This document shows positions 51,652-62,289 of a DNA stretch of 64,000 nucleotides, piece by piece. The position numbers and the translations under genes were made by a program. This stretch comes from Adiantum capillus-veneris (taxonomy: Eukaryota > Streptophyta > Polypodiopsida > Polypodiales > Pteridaceae), in assembly GCA_014529385.2 (NCBI GenBank), contig CM043959.1:85665029-85729028 (forward strand), read 5' to 3'. Positions within the stretch are counted from its first letter, which is position 1, and every line of letters begins with the position of its first letter. Below the pieces are notes generated by a model. It saw only the letters and a list, made by a program, of their open reading frames with translations, was not told the origin of the DNA and ran no database searches.

Positions 51652-52965
51652 ATGGATGATGAGGAGTTTCTTTCTTCTTTGTCACCGCAGCAGAGACAGT
51701 GGTACGTGGAGCGTCATCGCTCTGGCGCATCATCGCGCGTTCCTACACCATCCGCATCTCCCTCTCTTTCGGAGCATTCGGCGCGCTCCGAAGCTTCGGC
51801 GTCGACGAGACGAGCATCACACTCGTCTAGACACCGGCGCTCTAGTGGTGGCGGTGGCGGTTGTTGTGGGGATTCCACCACCGATGCCTCCACACCGCCT
51901 CGTGTTCGACGAGGCTCTTTACCCTCCCCTTCTTTGCCCGCCCCCACACCAGCCACAGCATCGCCGTCTACGCCAGGTTTTGCACGGCTGACTGTTCCTA
52001 GAAGCTACACACCTCTACCTACTCCGCCAGGAGCCACCCCACTCGACACTCCTCGCTTCGGCGCCCAGACGCCGATGGAGACACCTGACGTCCGTACCCC
52101 CATCGACACGCCGCTAGAGACCCCTGCCGGGACACCCAGGTTCACGCGTCACCGGCCAGAGGGCTTGCCTTACTCCGTCGACATCAGCAGCGGCATCATC
52201 ATGGATGATGACGATAAGAAGGTGATCTCGCGCATGCGTGGTCTCTGCTCTCAGCTGTTTAGACACTATATACTAAACAAATGGAGTGAAGTACCAAGTG
52301 ATTTAAAAAACAGAGTCATCAGCATACTTCATGATGAGTTTCCCGTTCCAACACGGGATCAGCGCTTCAATGAAGACCTGATGTAGATTCGAATGCGCGA
52401 ATACTGCAAACACAAGCGTTCCGAAGTGCAAAAAGCAATCAAGAATGGGTGGAATAGGCCAGATTGTCTAGCCAAAGAAGATTGGAAGAATGCGAAGAAA
52501 GCAGCGCGCGAGAATCCCGACAAGTGGAAGCAACAAAAGGATGCAGCCAGAGCGCGAGTAGAGGCAGGGAGCTCGCACCACTTGGGGAGCGGTGGATGGG
52601 CATCATTTGAGGCCGATTTTGTAAGTCTTTTCACATTGCTCTTTATGCATGTTCGATAGTTTAGGGTTTATGAGTTTTTTAGTTCTAACATAATGAAATC
52701 TTTGTATGTTTTGACAGTGGTCGATGACAGGACGTGATCCCACACCGTACGAGCGCGAGTACGCAGGCAGGAAGGGCTTAAACGCCCTGATGGACATTCT
52801 CAGTTCTCGCGGCGGCATGGTTAGTATTAGGGTTTACTCTTTTTTATTTTTTGTATTGTTTTATAAATGTCGTTATATGTTTATATTTACTGAAAACTGT
52901 CTTATTGTCTTTTTTTGCAGAATCCGACAGATACGCCGCTTGGACGCGATGAGACGTCTGATTAG
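51652..52965 (+). pseudogene. CA-2 second gene (Transposase_24-like), one in-frame stop
   Basis: Coding exons 51652-52620, 52718-52819 and 52921-52965, with GT-AG borders, all phase 0. Residues 1 to about 190 are Ser/Pro/Thr-rich with many TP repeats (DTPLETPAGTPRF). Residues about 195-320 (LFRHYILNKWSEVPSDLKNR; KHKRSEVQKAIKNGW; KAARENPDKWKQQ) fit the plant Transposase_24 family, followed by GRDPTPYEREYAGRKGLNAL. TAG at 52384-52386 replaces the AAG of CA-3. By analogy with TNP1-type proteins it would bind the subterminal repeats. Confidence 0.85.
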
Positions 52966-53319
52966 ACGACGTCAGTTTAGCCGTAGCTAGATAGCATTAG
53001 TTTAGGGTTTCTCATAGCTTATGTATCATGAGACGGATTTTATACGTCTTTTTGAACCATGTATATTATTACATTTGTCACCGCAATTCCTTTTGCCAAT
53101 CAATTCTTTATGCCTATGATGTTGTACAATTGTCATTATTACATTTGCCAATCAATTCAGTTTGTCTATGATGTGTACAATTGTCAATTTTGCAAACAAT
53201 GCGTCTTGTGGGTGACTATTTTGGGTCTATTATTTACCTTTGCACTTTTTTTAAAAAGTGAATCAAGTACAATATGGTTGATGGGTGGTAGGGCATTCAA
53301 TGCCCTGCCACCAAAAAAA
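52966..53319 (+). other. CA-2 3' untranslated region with 29-nt palindrome
   Basis: AT-rich, with repeated TGTACAATTGTCA and CATTTGCCAATCAATTC words. GGTGGTAGGGCATT-C-AATGCCCTGCCACC at 53284-53312 is a 14-1-14 palindrome with one mismatch (CA-3 has it perfect at 61905-61933). No gene. Confidence 0.85.
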
Positions 53320-53601
53320 TATTCTCTCAGGCGTCGCTATAAGCGTCGCTATTTATGGCTCTGTAGCGTCGCTATATGCGTCGCTATACTCTTCTCTGAG
53401 AGCGTCGCTATAAGCGTCGCTATAGGCGTCGCTATGAGCGTCGCTATATAGCGACGCCTATAGCGACGCCTATAGCGACGCAGATAGCGACGCTCTCGTA
53501 GCGACGCTTTTAGCGACGGTTATAGCGACGCCGGGGGTTATAAAAACCCAGTGTATTTCCGTCGCTAAGAGCGTCACAAGAGCACACAACCTCTTGTAGT
53601 G
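53320..53601 (-). repeat. CA-2 3' subterminal array and terminal inverted repeat
   Basis: About 17 copies of GCGTCGCTA or its inverse, first in one orientation (53330-53444) and then the other (53445-53550), forming another long fold-back centred near 53446. It ends with CCTCTTGTAGTG. Confidence 0.93.
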
Positions 53602-54487
53602 TCGGTGATACCATGATGTTGTTTCGTTGATACCATGGTTATTCTCGATGATGCCATGATGATGTTTTGTTGATACCATGGTTATTCTCGGTGATGCCAT
53701 GATGTTGTTTCGTTGATACAATGATTATTCTCGTTGATATCATGATGCTTTTCGTTGATACCATGATCATTTATTCATTTTTATTGATATAATGATGATA
53801 TTTTGTTAATACTTTTATGATATTCATTGATCACTACATTGATAAATGTTGTTTTATGTAGTATATACACATATCATTTGTATCACGTAATCACACATTT
53901 TGTACTTTTACGTTTATACTTTATGTACCATATGTTGTCGTGAGTATATATGTCGTCAAGAGAGTGGCGTCGTGAACCATCTCTTATGGAATTGTGAACG
54001 TAATTATTTCATTAACGATGCTAATAATTTTCATGACATGTTTTTTTTTTTTTTTTGGAGTCTATGATCTATGTAAGATTGATCAAATAATTGATTTTAT
54101 AAAGACAAACTTGGTGACAATAAAAGATTTATGAAGATATGTTTGGTGATGCCATATTGATAACAACATGAAGACATGTTTGGTGATGCGATATTGATGA
54201 CAAGCTACACAGCAGATTCACGGAGACACTTTTGATTACAAGCTAATCGATAGCTTTTACACCTCTTTATTGAACCTTTGTATTCATTATTGTATTGATA
54301 GGATAGGAGTAATGTAACTCCTCATAAAACATTCATTGTAAAAGGAGTGATGTAGCTCCTCGTAAACATTTGTATATTCAATGATTTTTATAATATAACG
54401 GTGGGTGTATATAGAGCTGTGGGTTTTTCCCTTGATCCCCCAAGGGGTTTTTTCATCCACAGTTAGGGACCCTTATTTGAGCGGGGG
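53602..54487. repeat. TR-1 interior, right part: minisatellite and unique sequence
   Basis: 53602-53800 continues the GATACCATGATG array. 53801-54487 is AT-rich with a poly-T run (54039-54056) and a duplicated TTTGGTGATG(C/)ATATTGAT segment near 54150-54200. It ends in the G-rich tract before the 3' LTR. No gene. Confidence 0.85.
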
Positions 54488-54534
54488 TGTTGAGCTTATA
54501 TGTGAAGCTACTCAATATATGGCTTCTCTATATA
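54488..54534 (+). repeat. TR-1 3' LTR, left part
   Basis: First 47 bp of the LTR, then CA-3 with target duplication ATA (54532-54534 and 62187-62189). The right part is 62190-62284; together 142 bp, same as the 5' LTR. Confidence 0.95.
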
Positions 54535-54751
54535 CACTACAAGAGGTTCTTCATATTAGCGACGCTCACACAGCAACGCTCAAAAAAAAAAATCCCGGCG
54601 TCGCTATGAGCGTCGCTATAAGCGTCGCTATGAGCGTCGCAAATTTATTTGTAAATTTGCGACGCTCATAGCGACGCTCATAGCGACGCCGGCTGGGGTA
54701 AAAAAAAAAACCGAGCGCGCCCAAAAACTCAGATCTCAGATCTGAGTTTTT
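54535..54751 (+). repeat. CA-3 5' terminus, subterminal array and perfect palindrome
   Basis: As CA-2 but with one GCGTCGCTA unit fewer in the second arm. The fold-back is centred near 54650. The palindrome AAAAACTCAGATCT-C-AGATCTGAGTTTTT is at 54723-54751. Confidence 0.93.
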
Positions 54752-54784
54752 CGGCGCCCTCAAGCAAAGAGCAGGTAACGCTCT

Positions 54785-54819
54785 CCCTCACTCTCTCTCT
54801 TTCTCTCTCTTTTTCTTCT

Positions 54820-54855
<36 letters not shown>

Positions 54856-55240
54856 AGAGGAAGGAGAGCCAGGTATGCTCCTTCCCTCTCCTCATTCTCA
54901 TGTTCCCTTCCCCTCTTTCTCTCTCCCTCTCTTTCTCTCTCACACACACACATACACACACATACACAGTGTTTTGTGAGAGAGAGAGAGAGAGAGAGAG
55001 TACAAACAAAAACAAAAACGCACACACACATACATAAACAAAGAATGCACACACATTGAGAGAGAAAAAGAGAGAGAGAGCATGCATAAACAAAAAACGC
55101 ACGCATTGAGAGAGGAAAAGAGAGAGAGAACATGCATAAACAAAAAACGCACACATTGAGAGAGGAAAAGAGAGAGAAAACATGCATACGATCCAAAAAA
55201 ACGCACACACATTGAAAGAGAAAGAGAGAGAAACTAATTT
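54785..55240. repeat. Microsatellite block of CA-3 leader
   Basis: CT, CA and GA runs with three 50-55 bp CATGCATAAACAAA units, equivalent to 46144-46620. Run lengths differ from CA-2, which is most of the length difference between the elements here. Confidence 0.9.
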
Positions 55241-55586
55241 AACGTTGTAGGAAACTAATTAAAATTAAAAGACCTATAGATCTAACCGACGAGGAGTTGA
55301 ACTGAAGACCTATTATTCAAGAGGGAAATGGCATAATCAATCTATCATACTTGGCATGGGTGATAGAAAGGTTATACCGTTTATCTCTTTTTATTGGCAC
55401 ACACATCCACACACGCGTACACACACAAGAAGAAGAGAGTTATAACGTCGTAGGAAACTATTTTAAAAGACGTTAAAGATTAGGTTATATGTAGACTTAC
55501 ATTAAATTAGATTTAGGTTTATTTTTAACTAGATTTACGTTTATTTAAGCTAGATTTAGATTTACGTTATATTAGATTAGATTTAG

Positions 55587-55790
55587 GTCTCCATGGACCG
55601 CGATGCCTGCATGAAGCGGGTGAAGAAAGACCTCAATGGAATATAGGGTATTGCTGTCTTCACTCATGGTGGGCTCCGTCGATCCAAAAGTACTGGTGAA
55701 ATGTCTTCAGAAGATAGGGAAGAAGGTGGATCTTCAGGGCGGCAAGAGTCACTACATCCCCGACACAATGACCATCTAGACAACCTCTAG
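55587..55790 (+). pseudogene. Captured HMA domain fragment in CA-3
   Basis: Same 204-bp segment as in CA-2, with several substitutions. Here the start reads VSMDRDACMKRVKKDLNGI: the first cysteine of the CxxC loop is Arg and the in-frame stop after NGI is shared with CA-2. The VDPKVLVKCLQKIGKKVDLQ part is identical. The shared stop shows the fragment was already broken in the common ancestor. Confidence 0.7.
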
Positions 55791-56163
55791 TCATTAGACT
55801 TACGTTAAATTAGATTTAGCTTTATTTTTAGTTAGATTTACGTTTATTTAGAGTTACGCTTATTTACGTTAGATCGAGTCCACGCAAGAATTACTTACGG
55901 TTTAGGGTTTAGAGTTAGACGAACAGTGAAAAGATCTACTGTGAAAAGATGTTAAGATGAAGTGAAGTGCTACAGCTAGAGAAGAGGCAAAGGGATTTTG
56001 TCCACTACATGCAGTATCATGTAGACGTGGGTGTCTAGATTTCTTGTACCCACAAATATAGGTATTGACCAATAAAGACGAGATTATAACCCGGTGGTTC
56101 TGATCTTCGTGCACCTCTAGACAGAGGTGTGCGGGGATTGGACATGACTAGAGAATGTGAGAT

Positions 56164-56205
<42 letters not shown>

Positions 56206-56267
56206 GAAGAAGAATGCCAATAGAATATTAAATTTGTTGTCCAGATTATAAGTTTTTTATCCTCATT

Positions 56268-59200
56268 ATGAGTAGCGACGAGGATGTGGGACCGTCCAAT
56301 CGAAACACCTATCTCTCAACGAGGGTCTTATGTCCTTGTAATCAATGCAAGCATGCTGTGCGACGGACAAGACGTGTTTCTTTGCAGCACGTTCGCGAAT
56401 TTGGCGAGTTCGATCCATCTATTATAGATCGAGTTGTTGCCAATTATAACTCGTCGGACACTGACGCTGGCCAACAAGCAGCAATCTTGCAACCCAATAG
56501 ACGTGTTCGCAGGCGCTTTGGTCAAGCAGCATATGTGAGGCCACAAGATGTAGCCTCTGACAGCTCGGGGGATGATCATGCAGAGCACATTCCCAACGAG
56601 GCAATGTCTGAGCCCGAGATTGATGAAATGATCGAGACGCGCGATCATGGATTCAGAAAGGCTTATCTATGATGATATGAAAAGTGAAGCCGATACGTCA
56701 TTATATAATGGAGCACGTATGTCTAGATTGAAAGCACTCCTGGTTCTTCTCAACATGCAGGCAAAGTTTGGATGGAGTGACACTAGCGTCACAGCGCTTT
56801 TCAGGTGATCTATTACAATTAGTTTACTTTAATAGAACTCTAAATGTATAATGATCTGATAGATTTTTACACGACTGTATCATATTTTTATGTTGTGTAG
56901 ATTGCTGAAAGAGCACATACTACCAGCTGACAATGTGATGCCAGATTCCCGAGATGAAGCAAGAAAGATTTTGCGAAACTTGGGGATGGATTACAATTCT
57001 ATCCACGCTTGTCCTAATGACTGCATTCTTTTCAGAGGGGAATACACAGACATGGAGAAGTGTCCGAAATGTGATTCCAAAAGATATCGAGTAGATCTCC
57101 ACGGGACAAAAATTCCACAAAAGGTTTTGCGACATTTTCCTTTGCTTCCTCGCATCAAGCATTTCTTCAAATGTAAGTCCATGGCCGCCCTAGAATCATG
57201 GCATGAGGAGAATAAATCTTCGGATGGTGTGCTACGAATTCCTGCAGATTGCGCAGCCTGGAAACATATAGATGGAACATGGTCGGATTTTGCCAGGGAA
57301 GCTCGAAATTTGCGCTTAGGCCTGGCTATGGATGGCGTAAATCCATTTGGTCAAAGATCAACATCTTACAGTGTATGGCCCGTTGTCATCGTCAACTACA
57401 ACATTCCCCCGTGGTTGACTACGAAGAAGGGGCACCTATGGCTAAGCTTGATTGTGCCAGGGCGATATAAAGTGGGGAATATTGATGTGTATCTTCGTCC
57501 ACTATTGGAAGAGCTACAACAATTGTGGATTGGCATAGAGGTGGTGGATATGAGCCGACACACAGGACGACGGAATGCTTTGATCAGAGGTATTCTAATG
57601 TGGACCATGCATGACTATCCCGGGCTAACAGAATGCTCAGGTGATCTATTGACACTCCTCACTCAGACACTGTAAATCTTGTTTTTTCCCATAGTTGATC
57701 TATTATCATGTGTATACATGCAGGGCTTCAAACAAGCGGATACAGAGCATGTGTCACATGTGGACCTAGACTGAATGCACGTAGGGCACCCTCACTGAAG
57801 AAGCAAATCTATGAAGGTCATCAAGCGTATCTTCCAGAGAATCATGTGTTACGCGATGGCTTTTTGGGAAGAGAGCCACCAAGGATGTCTGCACAAGCAT
57901 GGGTAGAGCAGAAGGAGATGTGCGATGACGGATTGCCTCCAGGGATGAAGAGACTATCTCTATGGTACGAGTTACCATACTGGCCCCGACTCGTGATCAA
58001 TCACTTACTCGATCCAATGCACATATTCAAGAATGTGGGTAATCTACTATGGGACCATTTGACCGGCAAGAAAGATACTTTGGGAGCCAGAGTTGACCTT
58101 AGAAATGTGGATCGTATGGAGCAATATTGGTCGCAAACAGCGTCTGATGGATCGATAAAACTCCCTAAAGCACCATGGATTTTCATAGGAGCCCAAGAAC
58201 GCAAAGTAAAAGAGGCCATTCGATCTTTGCGGACCCCCACTGGCGTAATGCACTCGCTCCGAACGTGTTTTACTAAAGAAGGAAAGCTTACCGGTTTGAA
58301 GTCACACGATTGGCATAAAATGTGTCAGGTACGTTCATAGTGGACTTTAATATCATTGCATAAAATGTGGACTTTAATATCATTGCTACACATACTTTAC
58401 AGTTTATCTTACCGGTTGCCATTGAGGGATGTTTGTCTCTCGACATCCGTAACACAATCTACAAACTTGCAAAGCTGGTGCAATGGATCTCACAAAAGGA
58501 GATCGACGTAGACTCCATACCATTCGCCAAACTAAATGCTGCAAAGCTTGTGTGTATGTTTGAGAAACATTTTCCTACTACAATGCTAACCATTCAGGTG
58601 CATCTTCTTGTTCACATAGTTGATGAGGTGGAAATAGCTGGCACAGTTCATTCCAGATGGATGTTCTTCTTAGAGCATTTCAAGAAAACGCTTAAGGGAT
58701 ATGTGCGTCAAAAGGCACGTCCGGAGGGTAGCATGGCAGAAGGTTGGTTGGTATCAGAGTCCCTAGTGTACATTGGAGAGTGGCTAGACGGATTTGATAA
58801 ATCCTGGGACACGCTATGGCGAACCATAGATGATGAGCGCATATCTGGGATTGTCATGTGCAATCTGGGTGTTGAGAAGAAGATGACGGAAGATCTAGAG
58901 GCTAAAATCAACCGATTTTGCATGCTTCACAATCCAGTGATGCAAAAGTGGATTTCACAATATGAGGATGCAAAGCAAGAGCGACAAAGGGCACGAATCG
59001 AGTGGAGACGGGGAAGACGACCACCGATGCACTATCCAGCGGTTCTGGAGAGCCTACCAACCTTCATGAGCTTAAGATGGTTGCACAACCAATTGAAAAG
59101 CGCACAACAATGCGGTGACGAAGTGACTAAAGAAGAGTGGGAGTACTCTCGGGGTTGCGCGACCAAGGTAAGTTTGCAATGTACGACTAGCAAGTGACTT

Positions 59201-60000
59201 TATTTATAAACGTTTGAACGGCCACTCATAATCTTTGTTCGTTGTAGTATAAGTCATACACAGCAGCATGGTGTAAAGGTCGACATTTTAGGGTGGAACG
59301 AATCGACAAAAAGCGTTTTACTCAAGATTGTGGAATCATGGCAAAATTTGAACAGTCTAGTCGACGACGTTCCTCTGATGCAGATCCTGTGGTGGCGGAA
59401 CTCACTTACTTCGGCACGCTGCAAGAGATTTTGAGGATCGATTACAGAGGATTTTTTGTCGACTTATTCGACGTGCAATGGTTCAAGATAATCATGGAGG
59501 GTCGCAACGCTACTGTGCGTAGAGGAGAGTCTGGTTTTCTTGAGGTGGATTCTACTAAGAAATGGACTGACCTAAGAGACACTTTTGTACTACCCGAGCA
59601 TTGTGAACAAGTAAGTATATAAATAGTTAACATCCCCCTTTTACAAGTTATGTGCTTGAAAGCTCTCATGTAAGTTATGTGGCTCTGGCAGGTAGTATTT
59701 CATCCTACAAAGTCTACATCAAACTGGTGGTACGTCATAGAGGTAGCCCCTCGTAGTGCAAGGACGTATGAAGGCTACCATGTGCCAATCACAACGACAT
59801 CAATGGAGGAGATTAGAGAAGATGCTCAATCAGAAGCCGCTGCGGTGGTGCCAGACGAGCATCAAGATGCTCCTACTCTATATGGGGTGCATGCAGAGGA
59901 GCTACAAAATGAAACAGAGGATATGTGTTTAAACGGAGAGCTCTATATAGATATAGGAAGTTATGCTAAGTTATGCGAGGATGAGAGAGAGATCTCTTAA
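56268..60000 (+). pseudogene. CA-3 TNP2-type transposase, six exons, 4-bp insertion in exon 1
   Basis: Exons 56268-56804, 56901-57640, 57724-58328, 58403-59167, 59248-59610 and 59692-60000, with the same splice sites as CA-2. Exon 1 has four extra bases near 56639 (GAGACGCGCGATC against GAGACGATC), shifting the frame to a stop at 56670-56672. Exons 2-6 are open, and exon 5 has the base that CA-2 lost, giving the complete DUF4216 region (DYRGFFVDLFDVQWFK; STKKWTDLRDTFVLPEHCEQ). Translation starting downstream of exon 1 could still give the catalytic part, but whether that happens cannot be told. Confidence 0.93.
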
Positions 60001-60272
60001 AGCCACAAATATTGTATTTGAACAATTTTGCTCCGTGCTGTAAAAGCTCTGGCTCTTTAAGTACCTTCCATGGTGTATAACGCTCTTTTAGACTCGCGCT
60101 CACATCTTTTGATTAAAAATTCTGAGTTTTCGACTTGCCTCTTCTATCACTCGATTCATTGCGTCATTGTATTTATATGCGTCATTACGTCATTGTATTT
60201 AATGGTCTTTGCGTCATTGTCTACTCTATTCATTCAATATTAAGTTTAAATATTCGTGTGTTTAATGCAGGT

Positions 60273-61586
60273 ATGGATGATGAGGAGTTTCTTTCTTCTT
60301 TGTCACCGCAGCAGAGACAGTGGTACGTGGAGCGTCATCGCTCTGGCGCATCATCGCGCGTTCCTACACCATCCGCATCTCCCTCTCTTTCAGAGCATTC
60401 GGTGCGCTCCGAAGCTTCGGCGTCGACGAGACGAGAGTCACACTCGTCTAGACACCGGCGCTCTAGTGGTGGCGGTGGCGGTTGTTGTGGGGATTCCACC
60501 ACCGATGCCTCCACACCGCCTCGTGTTCGACGAGGCTCTTTACCCTCCCCTTCTTTGCCCGCCCCCACACCAGCCACAGCATCGCCGTCTACGCCAGGTT
60601 TTGCACGGCTGACTGTTCCTAGAAGCTACACACCTCTACCTACTCCGCCAGGAGCCACCCCACTCGACACTCCTCGCTTCGGGGCCCAGACGCCGGTGGA
60701 GACACCTGACGTCTGTACCCCCATCGACACGCCGCTAGAGACCCCTGCCGGGACACCTAGGTTCACACGTCACTGGCCAGAGGGCTTGCCTTACTCCGTC
60801 GACATCAGCGGCGGCATCATCATGGATGATGACGGCAAGAAGGTGATCTCGCGCATGCGTGGTCTTTGCTCTCAGCTGTTTAGACACTATATACTAAACA
60901 AATGGAGTGAAGTACCAAGTGATTTAAAAAACAGAGTCATCAGCATACTTCATGATGAGTTTCCCATTCCAACACGGGATCAGCGCTTCAATGAAGACCT
61001 GATGAAGATTCGAATGCGCGAATACTGCAAACACAAGCGTTCCGAAGTGCAAAAAGCAATCAAGAATGGGTGGAACAGGCTAGATTGGCTGGCCAAAGAA
61101 GATTGGAAGAATGCGAAGAAAGCAGCGCGCGAGAATCCCGACAAGTGGAAGCAACAAAAGGATGCAGCCAGAGCGCGAGTAGAGGCAGGGAGCTCGCACC
61201 ACTTGGGGAGCGATGGATGGGCATCATTTGAGGCTGATTTTGTAAGTCTTTTCACATTGCTCTTTATGCATGTTCGATAGTTTAGGGTTTATGAGTTTTT
61301 TAGTTCTAACATAATGAAATCTTTGTATGTTTTGACAGTGGTCGATGACAGGACGTGATCCCACACCGTACGAGCGCGAGTACGCAGGCAGGAAGGGCTT
61401 AAACGCCCTGAAGGACATTCTCAATTCTCGCGGCGGCATGGTTAGTATTAGGGTTTACTCTTTTTTATTTTTTGTATTGTTTTATAAATGTCGTTATATG
61501 TTTATATTTACTGAAAACTGTCTTATTGTCTTTTTTTGCAGAATCCGACAGATACGCCGCTTGGACGCGATGAGACGTCTGACTAG
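60273..61586 (+). CDS. CA-3 second gene (Transposase_24-like), intact, 371 aa
   Basis: Coding exons 60273-61241, 61339-61440 and 61542-61586, all phase 0. The ATG follows an acceptor AG by two bases. The product has an N-terminal Ser/Pro/Thr-rich half (repeated TP words, a glycine run GGGGGCCGD near residue 70) and a C-terminal helical half with KWSEVPSDLKNRVISI, MREYCKHKRSEVQKAIKNGW and NPDKWKQQKDAARARVE, as in the plant En/Spm Transposase_24 family. It is the only undamaged transposon gene of the two CACTA copies. Expected role: a DNA-binding partner acting on the subterminal repeats (inferred from TNP1-like proteins). Confidence 0.88.
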
Positions 61587-61950
61587 ACGACGTCAGTTTA
61601 GCCGTAGCTAGATAGCATTAGTTTAGGGTTTCTCATAGCTTATGTATCATGAGACGGATTTTATACGTCTTTTTGAACCATGTATATTATTACATTTGTC
61701 ACCGCAGTTCCTTTTGCCAATAAATTCTTTATGCCTATGATGTTGTACAATTGTCATTATTACATTTGCCAATCAATTCATTTTGCCTATGATGTGTACA
61801 ATTGTCAATTTTGCAAACAATGCATCTTGTGGGTGACTATTTTGGGTCTCTTATCTACCTTTGCACTTTTTTTAAAAAGTGAATCAAGTACAATATGGTT
61901 GATGGGTGGCAGGGCATTCAATGCCCTGCCACCAAAAAAATATTCTCTCG
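61587..61950 (+). other. CA-3 3' untranslated region with perfect 29-nt palindrome
   Basis: Same as in CA-2. GGTGGCAGGGCATT-C-AATGCCCTGCCACC at 61905-61933 is a perfect 14-1-14 palindrome followed by seven A. Confidence 0.88.
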
Positions 61951-62186
61951 GGCGTCGCTATAAGTGTCGCTATTTATGGCTCTGTAGCGTCGCTATGAGC
62001 GTCGCTATAGTCTTCTGTGAGAGCGTCGCTATAGGCGTCGCTATATGCGTCGCTATATAGCGACGCCTATAGCGACGCTCTCGTAGCGATGCTCGTAGCG
62101 ACGGTTTTAGCGACGCCGGGGGTTATAAAAACCCAATGTATTTCCGTCGCTAACAGCGTCACAAGAGCACACAACCTCTTGTAGTG
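61951..62186 (-). repeat. CA-3 3' subterminal array and terminal inverted repeat
   Basis: About 13 copies of GCGTCGCTA or inverse, with a change of orientation near 62057. It ends CCTCTTGTAGTG. Shorter than the CA-2 array. Confidence 0.92.
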
Positions 62187-62189
62187 ATA

Positions 62190-62284
62190 TGGCACCCAGG
62201 TCCCCTCTATATATACATCATCTCATGTGTGTATTCTACACACTTTGGGGTTCGACTTCTGTGCTCTCTCCTTCTCTCTCAACA
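62190..62284 (+). repeat. TR-1 3' LTR, right part
   Basis: 95 bp ending CTCAACA. The TR-1 target duplication AAAGG follows at 62285-62289, where GY-D pol resumes. Confidence 0.95.
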
Positions 62285-62289
62285 AAAGG

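Larger units (their letters stand above)
45881..53601 (+). mobile_element. CA-2: complete CACTA (En/Spm) transposon
   Basis: 7721 bp. Termini CACTACAAGAGG (45881-45892) and CCTCTTGTAGTG (53590-53601) are perfect 12-bp inverted repeats. The 3-bp target duplication TCG (45878-45880, 53602-53604) is exactly what this superfamily makes. Contents: subterminal GCGTCGCTA arrays at both ends, a 29-nt palindrome near each end, microsatellite-rich leader, HMA fragment (46976-47179), six-exon transposase gene (47651-51379) and second gene (51652-52965). One frameshift in the transposase and one stop in the second gene are the lesions seen. Confidence 0.97.
54535..62186 (+). mobile_element. CA-3: complete CACTA (En/Spm) transposon
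   Basis: 7652 bp, same orientation as CA-2 and very similar to it throughout. Termini CACTACAAGAGG and CCTCTTGTAGTG, target duplication ATA. Same plan: subterminal arrays, palindromes at 54723-54751 and 61905-61933, microsatellite block, HMA fragment, transposase gene, second gene. The only clear lesion in coding sequence is a 4-bp insertion in transposase exon 1. The second gene is open. Confidence 0.97.
44139..62284 (+). mobile_element. TR-1: small non-autonomous LTR retrotransposon (TRIM-like), host of CA-2 and CA-3
   Basis: LTRs of 142 bp: 44139-44280, and 54488-54534 plus 62190-62284 (split by CA-3). They begin TGTTGAGC, end CTCAACA, and differ at one base (TTCTACTT/TTCGACTT). Target duplication AAAGG is at 44134-44138 and 62285-62289. 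TGGTATCAGAGC directly follows the 5' LTR (44281-44292) and a G-rich tract (GAGCGGGGG) precedes the 3' LTR. Without the CACTA elements it is about 2.77 kb. It has no coding capacity: the interior consists of tandem repeats. LTR size is that of TRIM elements, but the interior is longer than usual for them. It sits in the second RNase H of GY-D in the same orientation. Confidence 0.93.

Noticed and set aside
51635-51991. 118-codon ORF and opposite-strand 80-codon ORF over the second CACTA gene (also 60256-60612)
   Set aside because: Alternative frames of the GC- and Pro/Ser-rich exon. The chosen frame is the one that splices to conserved downstream exons.
53059-53451. 130-codon ORF at the CA-2 3' end (and 61680-62060 in CA-3)
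   Set aside because: It runs from the 3' untranslated region into the GCGTCGCTA array, giving a repetitive Val-Ala-Ile tail. Not a gene.
45641-53800. CRISPR-like regular repeats (GATACCATGATG units)
   Set aside because: Repeat and spacer are not distinct, units vary, and the setting is a plant retroelement. It is an ordinary minisatellite.
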